A stretch of DNA of 64,000 nucleotides from Microglena sp. YARC (GCA_022414725.1 CM039463.1:87375700-87439699); one strand, 5' to 3'. Shown: positions 53,422 to 62,755, counted from the stretch's first letter. The notes: generated by a model from the letters alone, not told the origin. Program-made: numbers and translations.

Positions 53422-55619
53422 GGATCATTGCTCTGTCTTCCCTCCCAGTTCTGATGTTCCACTGTCACATGAGGCTGCTAGACAACAACGTAAGTGATAA
53501 CTGAAGCTTGCTTGTAGGTGCGGTTTCGCAACAGTAGTGTGGCATAGGGAATTGTGTCTTGATTCATGCATAGGTAATGCCCACGTGCATCTGTCTATGT
53601 TTGTGTCATTGTCTCTGTCATCGTGGCTGTAACTGCATCTGTAATATGCTTCTGTCTATGTCCTGCCCTCCATTGATCTATAGCCCATACCCTGCTCTGC
53701 ACGTCACTGTCCTGCTCCTTGCCGTCCTCCCTGCCCTTCATTGCTCTGTAACTCAGGCCATGCTCTGCTAATCACCATCCGGCCCCTATCCGTGCTCCCT
53801 ACCCTTCATTGCTCTCTAACGCCTGCCCTGCTCTGCCCATTACTGTCGTCCTGTCGTTTCCCATTATCCCTGCCCCTCTTTGCTCTCAAACGCCTGCCCT
53901 GCTCTGCTCATCACTGTCGTCCTGCCCCTTGCCATTATCCCTGCCCCTCTTTGCTCTCTAACACCTGCCCTGCTCTGCTCATCACTGTCATCCTGTCCCT
54001 TGCCATTATCCCTGCCCCTCTTTGCTCTCTATCGCATGCCATGCCTTGTTCAGCACCGTCATCCTGCCCTTGCCATTATCCCTGCCCCTCTTTGATCTCT
54101 ATCGCATGCCCTGCCTTGTTCATCGCTGCCGTCTTGCCTCTTGCCATTATCCCTGCCCCTCCTTACTCCCTAACACCTACCCTGCTCTGCTTATCACTGT
54201 AATCTTGCCCCTTGCCATTGCCCCTTCCTCTCTTTGCTTTCTAACGCCTGCCCTCCCTTATTCATCACTGTCGTCCTTCCCCTTGCCATTATCCCTGCCC
54301 CTCCTTACTCCCTAACACCTACCCTGCTCTGCTCATCACTGTCGTCTTGCCCCTTGCCATTATTCCTGCCCCTATTTGCTCTCTAACGCCTGCCCTCCCT
54401 TGTTCATCATTGTCGTCTTGCCCCTTGCCATAATCCCTGCCCCTCTTTGCTCTCTATCGCATTCCCTGCCTTGTTGATCACTGATGTCTGCCTCTTGCCA
54501 TTATCCCTGCCCCTCCTTACTCCCTAACGCCTACCGTGCTCTGCTCATCACTGTCGTCTTTCCCCTTGCCATTGTCCCTGCCCCTCTGTGCTCTCTAACG
54601 CCTGCCCTGCTCTGCTCATCACTGTCCTCCTGCCCCTTGCCATTATCCCTGCCCCTCTTCGCTTTCTAACGCCTGCCCTGCCTTGTTCATCAATATCGTC
54701 CTGCCTCTTGCCATTCACCCTGCCCCTCCTTACTCCCTAAGACCTACCCTGCTCTGCTCATCACTGTCGTCTTTTGCCCCTTGCCATTATCCCTGCCCCT
54801 CTTTGCTCTCAAACGCCTGGCCTCCCTTGTTCATCAATGTCGTCTTGCCCCTTGCCATTATCCCTGCCTCTCTTTGCTCTCTATTGCATGCCCTGCCTTG
54901 TTCATCACTGCCGTCTTGCCTCTTGCCATTATCCCTGCCCCTCCTTACTCCCTAACACCTACCCTGCTCTGCTCATCACTGTCGTCTTTCCCCTTGCCAT
55001 TATCCCAGCCCCTCCTTACTCCTTAACACCTACCCTGCTCTGCTCATCACTGTCGTCTTGCCCCTTGCCATCGTCCCTGCCCCTCTTTGATCTCTATTGC
55101 ATGCCCTGCCTTGTTGATCACTGATGTCTTACCTCTTGCCATTATCCCTGCGCCTCCTTATTCCCTAACGCCTACCGTGCTCTGCTCATCACTGTCGTCT
55201 TTCCCCTTGCCATTGTCCCTGCCCCTCTGTGCTCTCTACCGCCTGCCCTGCTCTTCTCATCACTGTCCTCCTGCCTCTTGCCATTATCCCTGCCCATCTT
55301 CGCTCTCTAACGCCTGCGCTCCCTTGTTCATCACCGTCGTCCTTCCTCTTGCCATTATCCCTGTCCCTCCTTACTCCCTAACACCTACCCCGCCCTCCCT
55401 TGTTCGTCACTGTCGTCTTGCCCCTTGCCATTATCCCTGCCCCTCTCTGCTCTCTATCGCTTGCCCTGCTCTGCTCATCACTGTCGTCCTGCCCCTTGCC
55501 ATTATCCCTGCCCCTCTTTGCTCTTTAACGCCTGCCTTGCTCTGCATGTCTTGCAGGGCAAGAGGATGGATGGAAATGCTAAAGCTGCGATGAAGATTGC
55601 TGCCACGAAGGAACTATAA
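53422..55619 (+). CDS. Spliced gene end in C3 with satellite intron
   Basis: Exon 53422-53489 (TTTGCAG before it, GTAAGTG after it) and last exon 55557-55619 (after TCTTGCAG) read IALSSLPVLMFHCHMRLLDNN and then GKRMDGNAKAAMKI, AATKEL and stop. The frame is continuous across the splice. A similar-looking acceptor and exon start (TTTTGCAGGGACCCATGCTC) lies about 420 bp upstream near 53000, an older duplicate. Upstream exons undefined, product unknown. Confidence 0.5.
53780..55545 (+). repeat. 70-bp minisatellite in the C3 intron, about 25 units
   Basis: Units CTCTCTAACGCCTGCCCTGC, TCTGCTCATCACTGTCGTC, CTGCCCCTTGCCATTATCCC with spacing 70-71 (for example 53931, 54002, 54072, 54143). It forms a single pyrimidine-rich block lying between a donor and an acceptor. 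The long Leu/Pro-rich frames through it are not genes. Confidence 0.9.
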
Positions 55620-56019
55620 ATGCCGAAGATGGAAATATATAATATAAGCAGCGAAGATATATAGATGTATAGCTTTGCTTGGACGTTTCTACTTAGTGGA
55701 TATATGGGCGTATGTCTTCATGAGTAGACAAATGGATAGCTGCCTGCCTGCAGGCTGCCTATATACTTGTACTTGAACTTAATTAGCTACATGGCTCCAG
55801 CCAGCAATTTGGCTGCTCGTCGTCTTTTGCTCGCTGTCTATCTATGGTTAATGGATATAGAGGAAATATATGGGATGTAGCGGATGCACATGTGTCAGGA
55901 TGCTTACATAGATATATAGGTAGATCAATAAGTTAATGGATGCATACGGTAGTTTATTATGTATGTAATCTATCTTCTCGAATCCTGATGTAATTGAGAA
56001 ATGCTCCTGGAAAATATTC

Positions 56020-56240
56020 CTGAAAATGTGACCTCTCCGACCACCGTGCCCAAACCGCCCTGCAAGCGAAGTACAGGCGGAAAGTCTTAGAAGACCGAAC
56101 ATTTCGCCTCATTACCGTGCACAAGCCGCCGTGCGTGGCGAGATGCCGTCGAAATATCTGAGAAGTCTGAGACATTTCGACGACAATCCGCCTAGGCTAA
56201 ATGTAGGCGAAATGTCTCAGGATTCTGAGCTACACGCGAC
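56020..56240 (+). repeat. C3 subterminal repeats
   Basis: Clustered GGCGAAATGTCTCAG, GAGACATTTCGACG and GAACATTTCGCC units, with the same layout at 39440-39620 in C2 and 27120-27350 in C1. They are candidate transposase-binding sites. Confidence 0.6.
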
Positions 56241-56370
56241 GCGGGTATAGGGCTTACCGATAGAGTCAGAAGTGCCAGGTCATTAAAGGACTATGACTAA
56301 TCGCGGACCCCGCGTGCGTTCCGCGTGCATTCCGCTGCGCTCGTACGCATTTAGCGATCTGTCGACTTCC

Positions 56371-57619
56371 CACTCATGAGACCTCCCCCAGTAGAGCTGA
56401 TCAAGACTGCCAGGATCCCCCCTCTACTTCTGCTCCATCTGCACCCCACACTGATTCTGAGATAGGGCAGTACCCACCCACTCATGTGGAGGCAGACCAA
56501 GACCTCCATGACTTCCCCTCTACTTCTGCTCCATCTGCACCCCACACTGCTCCTGAGATAGGGCAGTACCCACTCACTCATGTGGAGGCAGACCAAGACC
56601 TCCAGGACTTCCCCTCTACTTCTGCTCAATCTGCACCCCACACTGATTCTGAGATAGGGCAGTACCCACCCACTCATGTGGAGGCAGACCAAGACCTCCA
56701 GGACCATCCTCCTCCTATCTGCCAGTACCATTCCCCTTCCACTGCAGGCAATCTGGAAGACTCTGCTGATGATACCGACAGTGATGACATGCCAGAGCTC
56801 ATCCATCCGGAGGTACACAAGCCCCAGGATGACCCTGGACTAGGAGTAGATGACCCTCCAGAAACCACTCCAGCCCTCCAACAACAGCTGGACAACCTGA
56901 GCCTACAACGAGCCAGAGCAGAGATGGAACTCCTCAGTGACCAGATCAGGACCAACTATGAAGAATATGATGGCCCCATAGATGGGGACGGGCCATTCAA
57001 GCCATCTGATCTGGACACAGCAACTACCTGGGACCAATGGATACTGGTCAACAGGTCACCAGACATTGGACTACCACTGGGAGAAGTTAATCAGAATGTC
57101 AACCACATCCACTTCTCCAACAACTCCAGCCTTAGTCTCACACGATTTGGATGCACCTTACACCATCTGAACAGCAGGCCTGCTTCACCAGCTTTCAACA
57201 TCAAGCCAAGGCCTCCACTGTCCAAACTCATCACAGCATTCACCAGCAAGTTCCCTACCCTGCTGACTTCTGAAAAGGAACAGTTCCCACACAGGTCAAT
57301 GCACAAGGAGCCATCTGATGCCTACAGCCCTATCATCAAGCACAATAGCAGACTCCAGCAAATGGTGCAAGCCTACCCCACTGTTTCCACCACAGCCAGA
57401 CCCACTCTACAGTGGGCCATTTGCCTTCAAGCTGCCATGGTCAACGCACATGCTTACACACTCTCATTCAGACCTAAGATGATCATGGACCCCAGGAGCT
57501 GTGCCCATCCTGGAGGCAAAGTGCTTTGTACCAACCACCTCAGCATGAACTGGAGCCCCATGGACTTCACCTTTATCAACATCCTTACCCCCCCTCAGCC
57601 TAGCTCCCAAGTCATTTGA
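56371..57619 (+). CDS. Element B, C-terminal unknown region
   Basis: Continuation of the 49457 frame after C3. It starts with three to four tandem protein repeats of about 35 residues, each with DSEIGQYPPTHVEADQDL and a Ser/Pro stretch. An acidic helical region follows (LDNLSLQRARAEMELLSDQI), then a folded-looking part (LQQMVQAYPTVSTTARPTLQ, then WAICLQAAMVNAHAYTLSFR) and a stop at 57619. There is no integrase, reverse transcriptase or RNase H motif. The function is unknown; such a domain after a copia protease is not a standard arrangement. Confidence 0.6.
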
Positions 57620-58381
57620 CCAGTTCTTTGCCCAGATCTGCCAGCAACTTGACCTTGATGGCTTCCCCAGCAAGCCAGGCACTTAATTCAGTTACAAACA
57701 TTGCTCTTCATCTGTTGGATTTTTTTTTTTTTAGATTACCTGCCTACTGTACTGCCCCATGTACTTCCACAGGCCGCACCCCTTTTGAATTTAGAATTAT
57801 TCTAGTCTCTTCCTGATGTCAATGCTTTAATTTAGGATCAACCTAATGTAGCTCACCCAAATTATGGGGGGACTAGTCCAGACATCATGTCTAAAGACAA
57901 ATCCTCTAGTCTCGAATCATGCAACTTCTCGTAGCCAAGGATATCTTCACAAGCCTTAACCAAGTCTGGACTTTCCTTCCCCAGCTTCCCAGCAGTCTCC
58001 CTGCAGCCTGTCTGCAGCCCTCTGCAGTACTTAGTCCAGCCCCATGGCAGCCTATCTGCTCTAGCCTGCAGCCTACCTGCAGTTTCCTTACACCTTCTCA
58101 GCAGCCTCTCTGCTACCTAGCCTGCAGCTTACCTGCAGTTTCCTTGCACCTTCTCAGCAGCCTTTCTGCTGCTTAGCCTGCAGCCTACCTGCAGTGTCCC
58201 TTACCTAGCCAGCTACCCCAGAAGACTGACATTTCTTTGAAGCCCCATGCTAAAGTGATTTCTCCCTTTCAGCTACAAGAAATTCCCAAAGTCTCCCTAG
58301 CTTTTAATATTTTAATTTTCTTATGCCCCTCAGTTAATTCCAGGAATTCTTGAGCTCAATAATACCTTGAATTGGGGGGGA
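57620..58381 (+). other. 3' non-coding part of element B
   Basis: It holds the block shared with element A (ACTGCCCCATGTAC, TTTAATTTAGG, CCCAAATTATGGGGGGACT), then CCTGCAG-rich sequence, and ends in AATTGGGGGGGA, the purine tract for plus-strand priming. Confidence 0.6.
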
Positions 58382-58609
58382 TGTTATTGACTGATTTATA
58401 TATCAGTCTCTGAGTCGGCATAATGCACACCGGTACCTTTCCCTCCTGGTACCGTGTTGCCTGCTGCCAGGCCACAGGCTAGCTGTGGCCTGAACGTGAC
58501 TGCAGTACCCTGCAGTACACATCTCTATTCTATATGATTGCGCCTGTTGCGCTTAATAGAATCTTCTCCTCTATCGAGCCTATGCCGTTGTAACAATCTT
58601 ACATTCACA
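58382..58609 (+). repeat. 3' LTR of element B
   Basis: 228 bp, TGTTATTGACTG to TACATTCACA, directly after the purine tract. It matches 14063-14253. It shares only its ends with the element A LTR, so the two are separate families. Confidence 0.85.
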
Positions 58610-59300
58610 GGTTTTTTTGCTTTGTGGGTGCTTTTTCTTTTTGTTTAAAGCACAGAGTCTCATACACCCTCGCGGTGTCAAGTAGACTTTAACATGTAAT
58701 GTAATGTAAAGGAGCAAGAAAGTGAAGCAGGTATGTTTTTACAGTCCAGGGGTAGCCAAATATGCTTAAAGGACTTGCCCAACCATGATATTAGGAAGGG
58801 CTAAACGAAACAAATTGATGAACGAAACCCCAAACAATTGTTTTACCGTCGGGGGCCCTGAGTTTGTGCTACAGTGACAATAGCAAAATGAATGTTATAC
58901 TACCCATGTTTACTCCGTCTGCAGACTGTGAGCAGCCCGAAGGCTGATAGACCATGAAATCAATCCAAACCATACTGCCCCTATCAAATCCCGTCCACAA
59001 AAAAACCCCAGCCTAATATTTACACGGCCCAAGGTTCCGAATTCTTCTGGCCTGGACAGTGAGCATCACGGTTGTTCAGGACTCTCAGCTCTGCATCCTG
59101 AGACGCAATCAATTTTACAGCCTGCAGCCTGAGACGCAACCAATTGCATAGCATGCGTCCTGTGCCGCATCCAAGCCGCAACCGCCTGATAGCCTGCGTC
59201 CTGTGATGCAAGCTAACCATTGAAGCTGTGTCTGCGCCGCAACGGACCCTTCGACGCTGCGTCTGCGACACAGAATGCAGCGTCCTGAACAACCCTGGTG
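58610..59300. other. Repeat-rich spacer right of the nest
   Basis: It contains a short TGTAATGTAATGTAA tail near 58695, the SINE-like repeat (58735-58815) shared with 13493-13580 and 62075-62175, and at 59070-59290 a loose repeat of GCATCCTGAGACGCAA and GCGTCCTGTGCCGCA units. No gene is seen. Confidence 0.5.
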
Positions 59301-59332
59301 GGAACGTCAATATACTGACCCCTGTTGTATCT

Positions 59333-59492
59333 TCTGATGACGCCTCGCCATCCCGTCGCTGCGTGGCGACGCATGGGTCGCGCTAAATTAATCAGAAATG
59401 CCCCCCTGAACCCCCCGGGCTCCGCGCTTCGTGGGGTTCGGGGGGCAGCGCGTCGCACTGGGGTCGCACCGAGTCGCTCAATTTCCAACCCA
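59333..59492 (+). mobile_element. MITE-like repeat family M2, copy 4
   Basis: It aligns with 414-600 and 7299-7484, with landmarks CGTCGCTGCGTGGCGACGCA, GGCTCCGCGCTTCGTGG and CACTGGGGTCGCACCGAGTC. Confidence 0.6.
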
Positions 59493-59549
59493 TTTAAAAA
59501 AAGCAAAAGTTATACTAACGACATGCATGTCACTGCATTTAGTACCTAC

Positions 59550-59695
59550 TGGTTTGTAGCAGTGTTTATAGTATACCCTACCTAGTGGGGGTTGGGGTGT
59601 GGGGAGTAGGGTGTAGCAGTATTCATAGTATACCACATCTACTGGGGGTTGGGGTGTGAGGAGTGGGGTGTGGCAGTGTTCATAGTATACCACTA
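59550..59695 (+). repeat. 58-bp tandem repeat, about 2.5 units
   Basis: Unit GTGTTTATAGTATACCCTAC / CTAGTGGGGGTTGGGGTGTG, with later units ATTCATAGTATACCAC. G-rich on the plus strand. Non-coding. Confidence 0.8.
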
Positions 59696-59707
59696 TTTTT
59701 CTTTTTA

Positions 59708-59883
59708 TGGCTACACGTAGCAGCTTCTAGGCTGCTCCCTTCACCAGTCCTTGGGCCTAACCTGGAGCTAGCTAGTGTGCCTGAAAGCTGCCTTAAAGGG
59801 CATTCGAATGCAGCTGAAAGCTTTGGGATTGGCCCAGTGGCTGGCTAATGGAGCTGACTGGAAGCTGCCACGCACAGCCCCAA
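59708..59883 (+). mobile_element. MITE family M1, long-end subtype
   Basis: Left end GGCTACACGTAGCAGCTTCT and right end GAAGCTGCCACGCACAGCCC, with AGGCTGCTCC and GGAGCTGACTG inside, are inverted copies. It closely matches the copies at 12854 and 61268. Confidence 0.75.
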
Positions 59884-60129
59884 CAATAAACAATTATTCA
59901 TAATAGAACTTGTGTAGTACCACCACCATCACCCAGCAAATCAGCAAATTGAGCCTAACAATATTCACACTTCAAAGGTCACAGGCATAGGATGTGCACT
60001 GCAAGATTCCACCACATCGTTTTGACAAGACCCGTCCTGGAAGTTGTGGAGCGGGCTTGTCTTGGGCCAACAATGGCCTGTCGATGACAATGTAATAATG
60101 TAATGTAGAGGTCGCCAGCCTGCAGTGCC
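59884..60129 (-). other. Probable 3' untranslated region of the IFT140-like gene
   Basis: It follows the stop codon on the minus strand. No coding frame and no clear polyadenylation signal were identified. Confidence 0.35.
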
Positions 60130-60255
60130 TCAGTCCTCATCCACAATCTCGTCAATGATTTCCTCCTCAACGAAGCCACCTTCATCATCATCAGCATAGC
60201 CCTGGTTCGTCTTGGCGGCTGGCACGTTGTCCTCAACCATAGGCACACCAAGGGT
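60130..60255 (-). CDS. IFT140: IFT140-like protein, last exon
   Basis: It follows acceptor CATACTTGCAG and reads TLGVPMVEDNVPA, a short linker, then a strongly acidic tail (DDDEGGFVEEEIIDEIVDED) and TGA at 60130-60132. IFT140 proteins end in just such an acidic tail after a short LG-x-P segment. Phase 0 join to the exon ending at 61868. IFT140 is a core subunit of the IFT-A complex, with WD40 propellers and TPR repeats, and drives retrograde transport in cilia. Confidence 0.75.
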   Translation of the reverse strand, partial: TLGVPMVEDNVPAAKTNQGYADDDEGGFVEEEIIDEIVDED

Positions 60256-60369
60256 CTGCAAGTATGAGGCATTGCAGGTTAGAAGAGTATGGCCTGGCAC
60301 GGCACGGCAAAGCACTGAACAGGACACCACAGCAAGAGTCTGCAAGTGTGATGCATTGCATTGGTTAGA

Positions 60370-60890
60370 ACAGCACAGCACAGCATATAACAGCAGACAA
60401 CAGCATAGGACAGCAGACAACAGCATAGGACAGCACAGCATAGAACAGCAGACAACAGCATAAACAGCAGACAACAGCATAGAACGGCACAGCATAGAAC
60501 AGCATAGAACAACAGACAACAGCATAGAACAGCATAGGACAGCACAGCATAGAACAGCATAGAACAACAGACAACAGCATAGAACAGCAGACAACAGCAT
60601 AGGACAGCACAGCATAGAACAGCATAGAACAACAGACAACAGCATAGAACAGCAGACAACAGCATAGGACAGCAGACAACAGCATAGGACAGCACAGCAT
60701 AGAACAGCATAGAACAGCATAAACAGCAGACAACAGCATAGAACAGCATAGAACAACAGACAACAGCATAGAACAGCAGACAACAGCATAGGACAGCACA
60801 GCATAGAACAGCATAGAACAGCATAGAACAACAGACAACAGCATAGAACAGCAGACAACAGCATAGGACAGCACAGCATAGAACAGGACA
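60370..60890. repeat. 10/15-bp satellite (ACAGCATAGAACAGCAGACA type)
   Basis: Mixtures of AACAGCATAG, GACAGCACAGCATAG and AACAGCAGACAACAGCATAG units in higher-order blocks of about 60-75 bp. Minus-strand Cys/Leu/Ala/Val-rich frames across it (up to 266 codons) come from the repeat being open in all three phases; they are not supported as genes. Confidence 0.9.
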
Positions 60891-60927
60891 TGTAGGTACG
60901 GATTCACGAACTACCACTGCATTGCCA

Positions 60928-60953
60928 AATAAATAAATAAATAAATAAATAAG

Positions 60954-60984
<31 letters not shown>

Positions 60985-60987
60985 ATA
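60928..60987. repeat. AAAT tetranucleotide microsatellite
   Basis: About 15 AAAT units with one AAGT interruption. Confidence 0.95.
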
Positions 60988-61267
60988 GTACGCGTTATTA
61001 CGAGGCATGAGGATGAGGGGGCCAGCCTGTTTGCTTGCACTGGGGCCAACCTCCAAACTGATTTGCAACTTAGCTTCAAGACAGCTCACCCTGCTGATCT
61101 CCTGAATCACCTGTCGGTCTAGGGATGGGTCTATAATATTCATTTTCATTTATTGATGTTGATATATTCATATGTTGATATTCATATTCATATATTGATA
61201 TTCATATATTGAAATTCATATATTCATATATAAATATTCATGACTATCACAAGTGCCACTGTTTCTT

Positions 61268-61448
61268 TTTGGGGCTACACGTAGCAGCTTCTAGGCAGCT
61301 CCCTTTATCTGTCCTTGGGCCAAACCTGAAGCTAGCTAGTATGCCCTAAAGCCGTCATAGAGGGCATCGAATGCAGCTGACAGATTTGGGATTGACCCAG
61401 TGCATACCAAATGGAGCTGGATGGAAGCTGCTAAACGCAGCCCAACAA
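61268..61448 (+). mobile_element. MITE family M1, long-end subtype, next to repeat E
   Basis: Left end GGGGCTACACGTAGCAGCTT and right end GGAAGCTGCTAAACGCAGCC. It lies between two decayed copies of an IFT140 exon end, so it entered that intron after at least one of the duplications or moved with it. Confidence 0.75.
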
Positions 61449-61680
61449 GTTCTATGCAGCGTCGCAAATGACGCTAAAAATTGGCGAAGAGTGTTCGCGA
61501 CGAAGCGACAGGTGGCAACGGAAGCGAGTTAGTAACGAGACCATTGGCTTACGTGTCAGACTTGACAGTCTCGGTCAAACGGTTGGTCGGTTGGTCGGAC
61601 GGTCGGACTGACAAATGGGTAACCCTGGTGGCTTCCACCCCCTTGAAGAGGGGGTTCGGCAAAAAATGAAACTGTGCACT
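61447..61680 (-). repeat. Dispersed repeat E, copy 2
   Basis: Inverted match to 4822-5050, again touching an M1 MITE on the same side. Confidence 0.6.
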
Positions 61681-61867
61681 GCGCTGTAACCATGCTTAAA
61701 AAACACTCATCCGGTGGATCTCCCCAATCATGTGTCTGTCTAGGGAAGGTGGATCCTCATGATCTACTACTACACTGCTACTTGAATGGCAATTGGAGCT
61801 GGGTAGAAGCTACCATGAATATGCACCTCAAAATGAAACAGTGAAACCATGCTTCAAGTTTACTCAC

Positions 61868-61979
61868 GCTATAGATCTCCTCGATCATGTGCCTGTCTAG
61901 GTATGGATTGAGAATGATTTTGCGGCCGCGCATCTGCTCGATCAGCTTGTAAGCCTCCAGGTGGTTCCGCTGACCGTGC
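61868..61979 (-). CDS. IFT140: IFT140-like protein, penultimate exon
   Basis: Acceptor GACTAACAG, donor AGC|GTGAGT. 112 bases. With two bases from the preceding exon it reads WHGQRNHLEAYKLIEQM, then RGRKIILNPYLDRHMIEEIY and S. The YKLIEQM helix and the following hydrophobic segment correspond to the last TPR-like unit of IFT140. The reading frame is continuous from exon to exon. Confidence 0.82.
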
Positions 61980-62014
61980 CTGTTAGTCAGACAGTGCAGT
62001 TAGTTAGTCATGTG

Positions 62015-62075
62015 TATGTATGTATGTATGTATGTATGTATGTATGTATGTATGTATGTATGTATGTATGTATGT
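62015..62075. repeat. TGTA tetranucleotide microsatellite
   Basis: About 15 ATGT units (61 bp) next to the SINE-like repeat at 62075-62175. Confidence 0.95.
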
Positions 62076-62154
62076 TTTATTTAAAGCCCTTCCTACCACA
62101 GTTGGGCAAATTCCTTTAGCCTATTCGGCCTACCCTTGGACTGGAACATACATT

Positions 62155-62507
62155 CACATACACCAGTACTCAATCATGAGCGCATACACACCGACAAAAA
62201 GCTGATGTCAGGGGCCACACCTACAGCATCCATGGGGATCACCATGAGCCCTAAAACTTAATCCATATATGAACGTAGTGCTCACCAGTACTCCATCATG
62301 AAACCCTAAAACCTAATCCACATACAAAAGGGTTGGCAGTGAAACCCCCAACCCCCACCAGTACTCAATCATGAGCGCATAAACATCAACAAACAACAGA
62401 TGTCAGTGACCACACCTACAGCATTCATGGGGATCATCATGAGCACCCTCAACCCTAATCCACATACAAAAGGGTTGGCAGTTAAACCCTAAATCTTAAA
62501 CCCTCAC
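62155..62507 (-). repeat. Decayed copies of the 62508 exon end
   Basis: The exon end CCAGTACTCAATCATGAGCG (plus-strand view) is repeated at about 62163, 62286 (CCAGTACTCCATCATGA) and 62357 before the real one at 62508. The copies at 62163 and 62357 extend about 90 bases into the exon (TGTCAG..CACACCTACAGC, ATGGGGATCA). Confidence 0.85.
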
Positions 62508-62755
62508 CAGTACTCAATCATGAGCGCATACACATCGCCAATCCTGATTCCAGTGTCCACGTCTACCGCGTCCATGGGAATCATCATAAGCACGTCGTTG
62601 CACACAGCCAGGGCTTGTTGGGGGTTTGTAGCGATGAGCAACCTGGCTGACACAAACTTCTCGGCCATGAGGATGCGTGCTTGTGCAGTGGCAACACGCT
62701 CATCCTTGTCATCGCTCTTTGACTTGTTCAAGTGCTTCACTGCCTCCCTCATTGC
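62508..62755 (-). CDS. IFT140: IFT140-like protein, TPR exon
   Basis: Acceptor CATGCAG, donor CTG|GTGAGG; 248 bases. The frame reads AMREAVKHLNKSKSDDKDER, then ATAQARILMAEKFVSARLLI, NPQQALAVCNDVLMM and IRIGDVYALMIEY. The order 'repeat helix, VATAQARI, FVSARL, TGIRIGDVYA' matches the C-terminal TPR region of IFT140, in particular the conserved IRIGDVY. Fully open, no defects. Confidence 0.9.

Larger units (their letters stand above)
51217..56370 (+). mobile_element. CACTA-like element C, copy C3 (inside element B)
   Basis: The left end CACTCGGGGAAGTGACAATT is complete; the right end stops at GTCGACTTCC, short by about 7 bases. The host repeat GGCAGTACCCACCCACTCATG, intact at 56467, shows the empty site. 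C3 has the longest minisatellite intron and otherwise aligns with C1 and C2 end to end. Confidence 0.72.
14063..58609 (+). mobile_element. Copia-like element B, split by nested insertions
   Basis: The 3' LTR is 58382-58609 (starts TGTTATTGACTG, ends TTCACA). The 5' LTR is 14063-14253, missing its first 37 or so bases but otherwise about 98% identical by eye. Its own parts are 14254-14678, 20671-20692, 49387-51216 and 56371-58381, about 4.7 kb in all. The rest is G2, element A (with G1 inside it) and C3. Just before the 3' LTR is a purine tract AATTGGGGGGGA. The coding part is Gag plus protease plus an unknown C-terminal region; no integrase, reverse transcriptase or RNase H is seen, so B looks non-autonomous. 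The left boundary is uncertain because the LTR start is lost. Confidence 0.6.
60256..61867 (-). other. IFT140-like intron with satellites, MITE and exon-end copies
   Basis: On the minus strand it starts GTGAGT and ends TTGCAG. It contains two decayed copies of the preceding exon end (61745-61695 and 61145-61090), repeat E (61447-61680), M1 (61268-61448), TATTCA repeats (61140-61250), an AAAT run (60928-60985) and the 60370-60890 satellite. Size about 1.6 kb. Confidence 0.65.

Noticed and set aside
60130..61079. Long Cys/Leu/Ala/Val-rich minus-strand frames, 180-266 codons, that look like membrane proteins
   Set aside because: They are readings of the ACAGCATAG satellite in all phases; only the 60130-60255 part is real coding sequence (IFT140 tail).
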